A stretch of DNA of 64,000 bases from Burkholderia sp. Bp8963 (lineage in GTDB: Bacteria; Pseudomonadota; Gammaproteobacteria; Burkholderiales; Burkholderiaceae). Shown in pieces: positions 8,185 through 19,735 of this stretch. The DNA lies in assembly GCF_003854275.1 (NCBI RefSeq), contig NZ_QTQP01000023.1:1-64000 (forward strand), in the 5' to 3' direction. Under the pieces are notes generated by a model that worked only from the letters and a program-made list of their open reading frames with translations, did not search any database and had not been told where the DNA came from. Numbering within the stretch: the stretch's first letter is position 1; every line of letters begins with the position of its first letter. The position numbers and the translations under genes are program-made.

Positions 8185-8687
8185 TTACGGCTCGCCGCCT
8201 TTGATTTCGGAGCCGCCTTGCCTTTCGCGAGGGCGCGCAGGCCTTCGGTGTCGCCCGATTGCAGCAAAGCCACAACGGCGCCATTCGGTGCCTTTACGCT
8301 TTCCGGTTGGTCGGCCACGTCGACCGAGGCCCGCACCGTCTCGCGAAACCACTTGGCGTAGGCCACATCCGCGTGAGCGGCTTTCATCTGCTCGCGGGCC
8401 CGCTGCGCTTTCGACAGCTCCGCACTCGAGCGCGGAGCTGTCGGGTCGTATTGTGCGGCGTCAACTTCGAAACGCACGATACCCATCTCGCGGAGGAAAG
8501 TCGCTAGTGTCTCCAGGTGTGCCCAAGTGCGGACGGCGCCGCGCTGAGTTGCCAACGGGCGCTCGGTCCTGCCGTATTTAAACAGAACCCCCCAGCCGCC
8601 ACGCTGGCCGACGACATGCGCCGAGCGCACCGCGCCCGCCTCGATGAGGCCAGCGAGGGTCCTTTGGTCAATGGTTTCGGTTGCCAT
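8181..8687 (-). CDS. Probable antitoxin of the ParE-like pair
   Basis: A 168-aa protein, unusually long for an antitoxin. The N-terminal half (TLAGLIEAGAVRSAHVVGQR, then GGWGVLFKYGRTERPL) looks like a compact domain and the C-terminal part is helical and Lys/Ala rich. The start at 8687 follows AAGGGG with good spacing; an upstream in-frame start at 8726 is less likely. The toxin start overlaps its stop. Similar plasmid-type proteins pair with ParE toxins. I infer antitoxin function from position, not from a recognised DNA-binding fold. Confidence 0.65.
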   Translation of the reverse strand: MATETIDQRTLAGLIEAGAVRSAHVVGQRGGWGVLFKYGRTERPLATQRGAVRTWAHLETLATFLREMGIVRFEVDAAQYDPTAPRSSAELSKAQRAREQMKAAHADVAYAKWFRETVRASVDVADQPESVKAPNGAVVALLQSGDTEGLRALAKGKAAPKSKAASRK

Positions 8688-8864
8688 GCTCACCCCTTTG
8701 ACAGCATACAGGATAGAGTCTATCAAAGTTCAGGAAAGCAAGGATCAACCTACAGGATTTTGATGGGGGAGCGGGGTGGGGCGACAGCCCTGCGAACTCG
8801 TCTGCACGGGACGGCGAGCTGGCCCGCTGCGTCGAGCCCACCCAGGCTCGGCCGCTAGATTTGC

Positions 8865-8905
8865 GCACAGCTAGGTCGTGTGCTATAAATGTGCATAAAG
8901 TGTGC
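8865..8905 (+). promoter_or_regulatory. Probable autoregulatory operator of the RES toxin-antitoxin module
   Basis: TGTGC occurs at 8879, 8890 and 8901, an exact 11-bp spacing, with an inverted GCACA at 8865. A TATAAAT hexamer-like box overlaps the array at 8884-8890. It lies just upstream of the antitoxin start at 8920, a typical place for antitoxin self-repression. Confidence 0.55.
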
Positions 8906-8919
8906 AAATTGGAGTGATC

Positions 8920-9327
8920 ATGCGCCCCGCTGCCAAGCAGGATTCCACCCCCACGGTTGCCAGTTTCGAGCAGTTCATGTCTTCCCTCCGGGATCCCGAC
9001 AGTCCCGCGCCAATTGTCTCGGCCCGCCGCTTCGTCGATGCTCTCCACATCGATTTGCAGACGCTCGCGCGGCAGGCGCACGTGCATCGCAATACGATTA
9101 GTCGGATGCCGGGGTCAGAGAGCGTACAGCGGTTCCTCCGCGATGCCCTGCGCGTGATCCGGGCCGCAACGGACATCTCTGGGGATGTCCAAAACGCGCT
9201 TTATTGGTACCGCAACGAGCCACTGCCGCTGTTCGATTACAAGACCGCTGAGCAGCTTGTTTCTGAAGAGCGCACGGAGGATGTTCTTCGCTACGTCGCT
9301 TCCCTTGAGGCGGGCGCAGCAGGATGA
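8920..9327 (+). CDS. MbcA/ParS/Xre-type antitoxin (DUF2384 family)
   Basis: A 135-aa antitoxin of the RES/Xre class. The N-terminal helical Xre-like region (FVDALHIDLQTLARQAHVHR) is followed by the C-terminal DUF2384 part (AALYWYRN-type WYRNEPLPLFDYKTAEQLV). GGAG stands five bases before the ATG at 8920; a GTG at 8902 is possible but less likely. The stop overlaps the toxin start (ATGA). It would neutralise the RES toxin, which is broken here, leaving an apparently orphan antitoxin. Confidence 0.85.
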   Translation: MRPAAKQDSTPTVASFEQFMSSLRDPDSPAPIVSARRFVDALHIDLQTLARQAHVHRNTISRMPGSESVQRFLRDALRVIRAATDISGDVQNALYWYRNEPLPLFDYKTAEQLVSEERTEDVLRYVASLEAGAAG

Positions 9328-9848
9328 TTTTTTCCAACTTGTCACAGGTCACGGCATATCGCGTGCACGTTCCCAAATGGGCCGTGGCTCCGACAAGTGG
9401 AGCCGGCGCGGGAACGCACGGCGGTCGAGCAAACCGCATCGGTGTGAACGCCTTGTATCTCGCGCTCGAACTAGAAACCGCAGTGGCGGAGTATCAGCAG
9501 GTATCACCGCTTCTTCCGCCTGGCACGCTTGTAAGTTATCAGGTAACGGCATCGCCAATCGTCGACTTCACCGCCGGCTATCGGACTGAGACGTGGGATC
9601 CGCTCTGGGAGGACTTTTACTGTGACTGGCGCGCACTCTAGTTCAATCACCGGGTCGAGCCGCCGAGCTGGGTGCTAGCTGACGAGGTCATTGCGTCAGG
9701 CGCAAAAGGCATTCTGTTCCGTTCCCGCTTGAATCCGGGCGGAACCAATCTCGTCATTTACGTGGACGATCTGTCCGAAGGCGATTCACTCGTCGCAAAC
9801 GATCCGACCGGCGCGTTACCACGCGACCAGTCATCATGGAAGGCGTAG
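9324..9848 (+). pseudogene. RES-domain toxin with in-frame amber stop
   Basis: RES toxins degrade NAD+ to halt growth. The frame begins typically (FSNLSQVTAYRV, then RANRIGVNALYLALE) and reaches WEDFYCDWRAL before TAG at 9639-9641. The same frame then continues with normal RES family sequence (WVLADEVIASGAKGILFRS, LVIYVDD, RDQSSWKA) to a proper stop at 9846-9848. One nonsense change therefore explains the loss. Without suppression only a 105-residue N-terminal piece is made. Confidence 0.8.
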
Positions 9849-9929
9849 GCCAGGTGCGGCGTGGCGCGTCCCGTGTCGACTACTGTGCCGCGCCGGTCAT
9901 GGATCGATAGTGGCGTGCGTGTCCTGATT

Positions 9930-10078
9930 TGGACGCGCGTCTGTTCTTCGATCCCGATGAAATTCGGACTGCGTATCTGCTTACGAAAACGCCCAGATCT
10001 GTGCAACCCGAGCTCAACGAAGTGTTGCGCTTGGTCGCACGCCTCGGCGGTTTCCTCGCTCGCAAGGGCGACGGCGAC
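9930..10078 (+). pseudogene. IS4-family transposase C-terminal fragment
   Basis: About 50 codons match the end of an IS4-type transposase: RLFFDPDEIRTAYLLTK followed by LNEVLRLVARLGGFLARKGDG. The start and catalytic core are missing. It runs in frame into a fimbrial usher fragment, so this is a scar of an old insertion or deletion. Confidence 0.7.
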
Positions 10079-10528
10079 ACCCCGCAGGGGCAGGTATGGA
10101 CCGACCGCTGGGGGCGTGCCGTGGTGCCTCGGCTCTCTGCATACAGCAGCAATCGCGTGGAGGTGATGACCAGTACGCTGCCGCGCAACGTCGACATCGG
10201 CAACGGTTTCTAACGGGTCGACCCCGGGCGCGGGTCGGTGAACCGGATCGACTTCGAACTCACCCGCGTGCGTCGGGTGCTGCACAACGCTCGCGACTCC
10301 GACGGCAATCCGCTGCCCTCCGGCGCCTATGTGCTGGATGGTCGCCAGCAGTATGTCGGCACGGTGCTCGAGCAGGGGCAGGTGTTTCTCAATAACGGCG
10401 CCGGGAACGATGCGTTGTCGGTGGTTTTTCCGGACGGCAGACAGTGCCTGTAGCATTATGCGCTGCCCGAGCGCGCGGGTTCCGCCACGCCGTTCGAAAG
10501 CGCCGACGCCCGATGCACACTCCAATGA
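10079..10528 (+). pseudogene. Fimbrial usher (FimD/PapC-type) C-terminal remnant
   Basis: Ushers are outer-membrane pores that assemble chaperone-usher pili. Only the C-terminal portion remains (WTDRWGRAVVPRLSAYSSN, LPRNVDIGNGF, NGAGNDALSVVFPDGRQC). There are in-frame stops at about 10211-10213 and 10451-10453, and the original end is near 10528 (DARCTLQ). The N-terminus is replaced by the IS4 scrap. The gene is dead, but the fimbrial gene that follows it is intact. Confidence 0.75.
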
Positions 10529-10550
10529 GACCCTGGCCTCGAGAGACGAT

Positions 10551-11126
10551 ATGTTGCGACAACCGAAGTGTATCCGCCGGTGGGCGTGGACAATGTGCGC
10601 GGGCTTGAGCCTGAGCGGGGCTGCGCTGGCGGCAGACAATTGCCAGGTGCATGCGGGGCATGCGCAGCTGGACTACGGTGCTCAGTACCGGCAGAGCATT
10701 TTGGGGCAACCCGCATCGGCCCTCGGTTACTCGTTGGGAAAACGCCTGGTTTCCGTGAACGTCGTCTGCAAGGAGCCGGTGCGCATGGCGATTTTCCTGC
10801 GCGGCAATGCGCTGAACGAACGCGCGTTCCGGTTTGGTTCGCAGGGCATTCTTTCCGTGGTGACCGGCGACGCGAATCTGGATGGCAGGCCCGTTGCACT
10901 GGGCAGTGTGGAACATGCCGGCCAGCAACTGTCGGAGCAGGCCGGCAAAGTCAGCCTGCATCCACGCACGGGCGTCGTGGTGCTGGAGCAAGGTGTGCCG
11001 GCGACGGGCAGCCGGTTGGCCTTGCAACTGGAACTGGATCCCGTGATTCCACGCACCTCGATCGAGGTCCTAAACAACGAATCCCTCTGGTCCAGTAGCC
11101 ACATCATGGAGCTGGTCCCGTTCTGA
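10551..11126 (+). CDS. Secreted fimbrial-type protein (DUF1120-like)
   Basis: A 191-aa protein with a signal peptide (hydrophobic stretch ending SGAALAADN). The mature part carries two Cys (DNCQVHAG and VVCKEPVRM) that could form the disulfide seen in minor pilins. It is beta-rich throughout, ending SHIMELVPF. It sits directly after the usher remnant in the same direction, which suggests a subunit or tip protein of the same decayed chaperone-usher system. The family call is from memory of similar sequences and not certain. Confidence 0.65.
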   Translation: MLRQPKCIRRWAWTMCAGLSLSGAALAADNCQVHAGHAQLDYGAQYRQSILGQPASALGYSLGKRLVSVNVVCKEPVRMAIFLRGNALNERAFRFGSQGILSVVTGDANLDGRPVALGSVEHAGQQLSEQAGKVSLHPRTGVVVLEQGVPATGSRLALQLELDPVIPRTSIEVLNNESLWSSSHIMELVPF

Positions 11127-11201
11127 AGGCGACCGGGCCCCGAGGACACCCGTGTCTGCGGAGCGATGAGCCAGGCAGCGGCGCGGTACACGCCGAAGTT
11201 T

Positions 11202-11900
11202 TCATGCCGATCGTCTTGCTTTCGGCGACACCGCTCCACACGCGCGAATCACGAGCTGCACGACCTGCTCGGTCTTCTCGTCGAACGCCTTTTGCGTGAG
11301 CGCGCGTTTGCCGCTCAGCGCGCGGATCTGCGCATCGAAATCCGCATAGTGCTGCGTGGTGGCCCAGATCAGGTACATCAGCGCATGCGCGTCGACCGGC
11401 GCGAGCAGCCCGCGTGCGATCCAGCCGTCGAGCACCTTCACGCGCGTATCGAACCACGGCTTCACGCGTTCGGACAGGATGTCCTGCATGTGCCCGGCAC
11501 CGTGGATGATCTCGTTGGCCCAGACCTTCGAGCCGAGCGGGCGCCGCCGCGACAGCGCCATCTTCGCGCGCACGTAGCTGGCGATCGCTTCGACGGGATC
11601 GTCGTCGGCCTCGAACGAGCCGGCCGCGCGATGCCAGTCCTCGAACAGGTCGTCGAGCACGCGGCGGTACAGCGCGAGCTTGGTCGGAAAGTAGTAATGC
11701 AGGTTCGCTTTCGGCAGGCCGGCGCGCTCCGCGATCATCGCGGTGCTCGCGCCGTCGAGCCCGCGTTCCGCGAACACGGCCTCCGCACAGGCCAGCAGGT
11801 GTGCTTCGTTGGACTCGCGGATGTGCGCCTTGCGTCGCCGCAAAGGCGCGGGCGCGTCGTCGCTTTCGGTCGCTTCGGCTGCCACTTCGTCATCTCTCAT
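11202..11900 (-). CDS. rutR: TetR-family regulator, RutR-like
   Basis: A 232-aa TetR/AcrR regulator. The N-terminal helix-turn-helix is AERAGLPKANLHYYFPTK, followed by a YcdC/RutR-type C-terminal ligand domain (WANEIIHGAGHMQDIL). RutR proteins sense pyrimidines and control their breakdown. It is divergent from the pyrimidine-degradation genes starting at 12268, across a 367-bp gap that contains a candidate operator. Repression relieved by uracil or a similar ligand is the likely mode, by family analogy. Confidence 0.8.
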   Translation of the reverse strand: MRDDEVAAEATESDDAPAPLRRRKAHIRESNEAHLLACAEAVFAERGLDGASTAMIAERAGLPKANLHYYFPTKLALYRRVLDDLFEDWHRAAGSFEADDDPVEAIASYVRAKMALSRRRPLGSKVWANEIIHGAGHMQDILSERVKPWFDTRVKVLDGWIARGLLAPVDAHALMYLIWATTQHYADFDAQIRALSGKRALTQKAFDEKTEQVVQLVIRACGAVSPKARRSA

Positions 11901-12077
11901 CGTTACCCTCGCGCGGCGCGCATGCCGCGTTGGGCTTCATTCTAGCCGCACGTTTGCATTGAGCGCACGCATCGGCGACATCCCGTGTCCGCGAGATGCT
12001 GCGATGCAGTGGCACGTTTCTCGCTCTGTCGATTCCCATAAGAAAGACATTGATTTGGTGATTTTGATCGTCTAAAA

Positions 12078-12095
12078 CCTGTCCAATCGGACAGG
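12078..12095. promoter_or_regulatory. Candidate RutR-type operator
   Basis: Two 7-base arms, CCTGTCC and GGACAGG, are separated by AATC. The core TGTCCA-N2-CGGACA resembles the E. coli RutR site (TGACCA-N2-TGGTCA) at several positions. It is the only clear dyad in the 367-bp gap between the regulator and the catabolic genes. The rest of 11901-12267 shows no gene. Confidence 0.5.
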
Positions 12096-12267
12096 ATTCG
12101 GCGTGCCGCGAACGACGGTGGAAACCGGGCCCGCGATCCGTCGGACGAATCGTGCGAACGATGCGGACATGCACCGCGCAGGTGCGGCGCCTGCCCCGCA
12201 AGCAGCCGAACATGCACCGGCACAGAGCGGGCTTGCGACATAACCGACCCCCACAGGAGCGATACGA

Positions 12268-13548
12268 ATGGATGCAGTATCGGAAGCAGTGAAGCGGGCA
12301 ACTGTCGATCCGTCGATCAAGGTCGACGGCAGGCGTTTGTGGGACAGCCTGATGGAGGTGGCGAAGATTGGCGCGACGCCGAAGGGCGGTGTCTGCCGCC
12401 TCGCGCTGACCGACCTCGACAAGGCCGGCCGCGACCTGATCGTCGGCTGGGCGAAGGCGGCCGGCTGCACGGTGACGGTCGATACGATGGGCAATGTGTT
12501 CATGCGCCGCGCGGGCCGCGTGCCCGATGCGGCGCCCGTCGTCACGGGCTCGCATGCGGATTCGCAGCCGACCGGGGGCCGTTTCGACGGCATCTACGGC
12601 GTGCTGGGCGGCCTCGAAGTGATCCGCAGCCTTAACGATCATGGAGTCGAGACCGAACATCCGGTCGAAGTGGTGATCTGGACCAACGAGGAAGGCTCGC
12701 GCTTCGCGCCCGCGATGGTCGCATCGGGTGTGTTCGCGGGCGTGTTCTCGCTCGAATACGGTCTGTCGCGCAAGGACATCGACGGCAAGACGATCGGCGA
12801 GGAACTCGCGCGCATCGGCTATGCCGGTGACGTGCCGTGCGGCGGCCGGCCGCTGCATGCAGCGTTCGAACTGCATATCGAGCAGGGGCCGATTCTCGAA
12901 GCGGAGCAGAAGACGATCGGCGTCGTCACCGATGCACAGGGGCAGCGCTGGTATGAAATCACGCTGACCGGACAGGAGGCGCACGCGGGCCCGACGCCGA
13001 TGCCGCGTCGGCGCGATGCGCTGCTCGGCGCGTCGCGCGTGGTCGAACTCGTGAACCGGATCGGGCTCGATCATGCGCCGTTCGGCTGCGCAACGGTGGG
13101 CATGATGCAGGTCCACCCGAACTCGCGGAACGTGATTCCTGGTCGCGTGTTCTTCACCGTCGACTTTCGGCATCCTGACGATGCCGTGCTCGCGCAGATG
13201 GACGCCGCGCTGCGCGACGGCGTGGCGCGCATCGCGGCCGGCATCGGCCTCGACACGCAGCTCGAGCAGATCTTCTACTACAAGCCGGTCGCGTTCGACG
13301 CCGACTGCGTGAAGTCCGTGCGCGCAGCAGCCGAACGGTTCGGCTATACGCATCGCGACATGGTGTCGGGTGCGGGCCACGATGCGTGCTATCTCGCGCA
13401 GGTTGCGCCGACGTCGATGGTGTTCGTCCCCTGCGTCGATGGCATCAGTCACAACGAGATCGAGGACGCGACACCCGAATGGATCGAGGCGGGCGCGAAC
13501 GTGCTGCTGCACGCGATGCTGTCGCGCGCGTGCGAACCCGCTTCATGA
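12268..13548 (+). CDS. M20-family Zn-dependent amidohydrolase, probable beta-ureidopropionase
   Basis: A 426-aa enzyme of the hydantoinase/carbamoylase family. It should hydrolyse N-carbamoyl-beta-alanine to beta-alanine, CO2 and ammonia, the last step of reductive pyrimidine breakdown. Metal ligands and signature motifs are visible: GSHADSQPTGGRFDG, TNEEGSRF, ELHIEQGP, GAGHDA and ISHNE. AGGAG lies eight bases before the ATG. Allantoate or L-carbamoylase activity is an alternative within the family, but the neighbouring preT/preA and dihydropyrimidinase favour the pyrimidine role. Confidence 0.85.
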   Translation: MDAVSEAVKRATVDPSIKVDGRRLWDSLMEVAKIGATPKGGVCRLALTDLDKAGRDLIVGWAKAAGCTVTVDTMGNVFMRRAGRVPDAAPVVTGSHADSQPTGGRFDGIYGVLGGLEVIRSLNDHGVETEHPVEVVIWTNEEGSRFAPAMVASGVFAGVFSLEYGLSRKDIDGKTIGEELARIGYAGDVPCGGRPLHAAFELHIEQGPILEAEQKTIGVVTDAQGQRWYEITLTGQEAHAGPTPMPRRRDALLGASRVVELVNRIGLDHAPFGCATVGMMQVHPNSRNVIPGRVFFTVDFRHPDDAVLAQMDAALRDGVARIAAGIGLDTQLEQIFYYKPVAFDADCVKSVRAAAERFGYTHRDMVSGAGHDACYLAQVAPTSMVFVPCVDGISHNEIEDATPEWIEAGANVLLHAMLSRACEPAS

Positions 13549-13683
13549 CGACACGACCGACACAACCATAGCCGGCATTCCCGTTATCGACTGACCGCAG
13601 CGTTCATAAAACACGCCGTCCCGGCTCCGCATCCGCGCAGCTGGCAGGCACGGCTTTGTCCTCACTCTGACGAAGGAACGTGT

Positions 13684-15021
13684 ATGGCCACCCAGCAAAC
13701 CGGCGACATCGCCGCGCATCGCCTGTCGTCCACGCAACTCTCGTGCGAATTCGCCGACATCGCGCCACTGCTCGATCCGACCGCCGCCGCGGCCGCGGCG
13801 AGCCGCTGCCACTACTGCTACGACGCGCCGTGCGTGCAGGCCTGCCCGACGCAGATCGACATCCCAAGCTTTATCCGCAAGATCGGCAACGGCAACCTGA
13901 AGGGCGCGGCGACGGACATCCTGTCCGCGAACCCGCTCGGCGGCATGTGTGCGCGTGTCTGCCCGACCGAGATCCTGTGCGAAGGCGCGTGCGTGCGCAA
14001 TCACCAGGACGCGCAGCCCGTCGCGATCGGCGCGCTGCAGCGGCACGCGACCGACTGGGCGATGGCGACGGGTGCCGTATCGTTCCGGCGGGCGCCGGAT
14101 ACGGGGCGTCACGTCGCGGTGGTCGGTGCGGGACCGGCCGGGCTCGCGTGCGCGCATCGGCTCGCGCTCGCGGGCCATCGCGTCACGCTGTTCGATGCGC
14201 GCCCAAAGGCGGGCGGCCTCAACGAATACGGGATTGCCGCGTACAAGACGGTCGACGATTTCGCGCAGCGTGAGGTCGAGTGGCTGCTGTCGGTCGGCGG
14301 CATCGCGCTGGAGACGGGTGTCGCGCTCGGGCGGGATACGACGCTCGACACGCTGCGCGAGCGGCACGACGCGGTGTTTCTCGCGATCGGCCTCGGCGGC
14401 GTTCGTGCGCTCGCGCTCGACGGCGAACAACTGGCTGGCGTGATGAACGCGGTCGACTTCATCGAGCAGGTGCGGCAGGCGGATGTGCTGGAACAGGTGC
14501 CGGTCGGGCGCCGTGTGGTCGTGATCGGCGGCGGCAACACGGCGGTCGATGCGGCCGTGCAGAGCCGCAAGCTCGGCGCCGAGCGCGTGACGATGGTTTA
14601 TCGGCGCGGCGTGGACGCGATGAGCGCGACATGGGCCGAGCGCGAGTTCGCGCAGAAAAACGGCGTCACGCTCGTCACGCACGCGAAGCCGGTGCGCCTG
14701 ATGGGCAACGGCGCGCAGGTGACGGGCGTTGAATTCGAGGGCACATCGGGCGAGCGCTTCACCGTCGATGCGGACATGGTGCTGAAGGCGATCGGCCAGA
14801 CGCTCGTGCCGACCGGCGTCGACGCCGCGCTGCTGACTGCCGACGGCGCGCGCATCGCGGTCGATGCGGACGGGCGCACCGCGTTGCCCGACGTGTGGGC
14901 CGGCGGCGACTGCGCGGCGACGGAAGGCGTCGATCTCACGGTCCAGGCCGTGCAGGACGGCAAGGTCGCGGCCGCGTCGATCGACGCCGCGCTCGCACGA
15001 CGCGCCGCGCGGGCGGCCTGA
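13684..15021 (+). CDS. preT: Dihydropyrimidine dehydrogenase, NAD(P)H/FAD subunit
   Basis: The 445-aa flavoprotein subunit passes electrons from NAD(P)H to PreA for uracil and thymine reduction. N-terminal cysteine clusters (CHYCYDAPCVQACP and GGMCARVCP) bind two iron-sulfur clusters, followed by the FAD-binding GAGPAGLACAHRLA and the NAD(P)-binding GGGNTAVDAA. It resembles the GltB-small-subunit/GltD fold. AAGGA precedes the ATG. It is followed at 71 bp by preA in the same direction. Confidence 0.9.
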   Translation: MATQQTGDIAAHRLSSTQLSCEFADIAPLLDPTAAAAAASRCHYCYDAPCVQACPTQIDIPSFIRKIGNGNLKGAATDILSANPLGGMCARVCPTEILCEGACVRNHQDAQPVAIGALQRHATDWAMATGAVSFRRAPDTGRHVAVVGAGPAGLACAHRLALAGHRVTLFDARPKAGGLNEYGIAAYKTVDDFAQREVEWLLSVGGIALETGVALGRDTTLDTLRERHDAVFLAIGLGGVRALALDGEQLAGVMNAVDFIEQVRQADVLEQVPVGRRVVVIGGGNTAVDAAVQSRKLGAERVTMVYRRGVDAMSATWAEREFAQKNGVTLVTHAKPVRLMGNGAQVTGVEFEGTSGERFTVDADMVLKAIGQTLVPTGVDAALLTADGARIAVDADGRTALPDVWAGGDCAATEGVDLTVQAVQDGKVAAASIDAALARRAARAA

Positions 15022-15091
15022 CCCGGCACCGGGCGCACGAGCCGCACGCATCACCGATCACGACAACGACCCCACTCTCACGGAGCCGAAC

Positions 15092-16399
15092 ATGGCCGAC
15101 CTTCGCTGCACCATCGCGGGCATCACTTCGCCGAACCCCTTCTGGCTCGCGTCCGCGCCACCGACCGACAAAGCCTACAACGTGAACCGCGCGTTCGAAG
15201 CGGGCTGGGGCGGCGTCGTCTGGAAGACGCTCGGGCTCGATCCGCACGTCGTCAACGTCAGCTCGCGCTATGGCGCGGTTCAGTGGAACGGGCAACGCAT
15301 CGCGGGGCTGAACAACATCGAGCTGATCACCGACCGTCCGCTCGACGTGAACCTGCGCGAGATCGCGCAGGTGAAGCGCGACTGGCCGGACCGTGCCCTG
15401 ATCGTATCGTTGATGGTGCCGTGCAACGAACGCGACTGGAAATGGATCCTGCCACTCGTCGAGGACACGGGCGCCGACGCGGTCGAACTCAATTTCGGGT
15501 GTCCGCACGGCATGAGCGAGCGCGGGATGGGCGCGGCGGTCGGGCAGGTGCCGGAGTACGTCGAGATGGTCACGCGCTGGGTGAAGGAAGGCACGAAGCT
15601 GCCGTGTCTCGTGAAGCTGACGCCGAACATCAGCGACATCCGGATGGGCTCGCGCGCCGCATACAAGGGCGGGGCGGACGGCGTGTCGCTGATCAACACG
15701 ATCAACTCGATCGTCGCGGTCGATCTCGACCAGATGGCGCCGCTGCCGACGGTCGACGGCAAAGGCACGCATGGCGGCTACTGCGGCCCGGCGGTCAAGC
15801 CGATCGCGCTGAACATGGTCGCGGAAATCGCGCGCGACCCCGAGACGCCGAACCTGCCGATCTCCGGCATCGGCGGAATTTCGACGTGGCGCGATGCGGC
15901 GGAATTCATCGTGCTCGGCGCAGGCAGCGTGCAGGTGTGTACGGCGGCGATGCATTACGGCTTCCGGATCGTGTCGGATCTCGCCGACGGGCTGTCGAAC
16001 TGGATGGACGAGAAAGACTACGCGACGCTCGACGACGTGCGCGGCCGTGCGGTGCCGAACGTCACCGACTGGAAGTACCTGAACCTGAACTACGACATCA
16101 AGGCGCGCATCGACCAGGATCGCTGCATCAAGTGCGGGCTGTGCCACATCGCGTGCGAGGACACGTCGCACCAGGCGATCACGCGCGAGAAGGACGGCAT
16201 GCGCCACTTCGAGGTGATCGACGCCGAATGCGTCGGGTGCAATTTATGCATGCATGTGTGTCCGGTCGAGCAATGCATCACGATGGAGCGCGTCGACGCG
16301 GGCGGCTATGCGAACTGGACCACGCATCCGAACAATCCGGCGCGCGTCGATGCAGGCGCGAGCGCGGCGGAACCCGGGAAGCACGCAAAGGCCGCTTGA
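15092..16399 (+). CDS. preA: Dihydropyrimidine dehydrogenase, FMN/Fe-S catalytic subunit
   Basis: A 435-aa protein with a dihydroorotate-dehydrogenase-like FMN barrel that reduces uracil or thymine to the dihydro form. The barrel carries FGCPHGMSERGMG and SGIGGISTW. The C-terminal ferredoxin part holds two 4Fe-4S motifs (CIKCGLCHIAC and CVGCNLCMHVCP). The start at 15092 follows CGGAGCC, although the frame stays open far upstream inside preT. It forms the two-subunit enzyme with the preceding preT product. Confidence 0.92.
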   Translation: MADLRCTIAGITSPNPFWLASAPPTDKAYNVNRAFEAGWGGVVWKTLGLDPHVVNVSSRYGAVQWNGQRIAGLNNIELITDRPLDVNLREIAQVKRDWPDRALIVSLMVPCNERDWKWILPLVEDTGADAVELNFGCPHGMSERGMGAAVGQVPEYVEMVTRWVKEGTKLPCLVKLTPNISDIRMGSRAAYKGGADGVSLINTINSIVAVDLDQMAPLPTVDGKGTHGGYCGPAVKPIALNMVAEIARDPETPNLPISGIGGISTWRDAAEFIVLGAGSVQVCTAAMHYGFRIVSDLADGLSNWMDEKDYATLDDVRGRAVPNVTDWKYLNLNYDIKARIDQDRCIKCGLCHIACEDTSHQAITREKDGMRHFEVIDAECVGCNLCMHVCPVEQCITMERVDAGGYANWTTHPNNPARVDAGASAAEPGKHAKAA

Positions 16400-16414
16400 C
16401 CAGCGTTCGGCACA

Positions 16415-16435
16415 CCCCGGCGGCAAGCGCCGGGG
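16415..16435 (+). terminator. GC-rich hairpin after preA
   Basis: Eight-base perfect arms CCCCGGCG and CGCCGGGG surround GCAAG in the 111-bp gap between preA and the permease gene. Only a short GTTT follows, so it is a weak terminator at best; it may tune expression of the downstream genes or protect the preA transcript end. Confidence 0.35.
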
Positions 16436-16510
16436 CGCGCCGTTTCAGATCCCTTCGGCCCCGCGTCGCGCAACGCGGCGCGGGTGCGGATGTTTCCGTG
16501 GAGTGCCTTG

Positions 16511-19527
<3,017 letters not shown>

Positions 19528-19735
19528 ACGGCTTGTGCGCCCGCGTCTGCCGGAAACGTCGGCGGCGCGGGCGCTAGTGTTTCATCGCCGGTGTTCTGAT
19601 TCAGGGTTGATGCTTCGGCATTGGCCCTTGCATGGAGTCGTCGCACCTGCGGCTGCTCCTTTTTTGTTTCCGCTCACGCATTGAAAGCGCTTCTCGCGAT
19701 CGATCCGGCAATCGTCGAGCCGCGCCGGCAATTCA

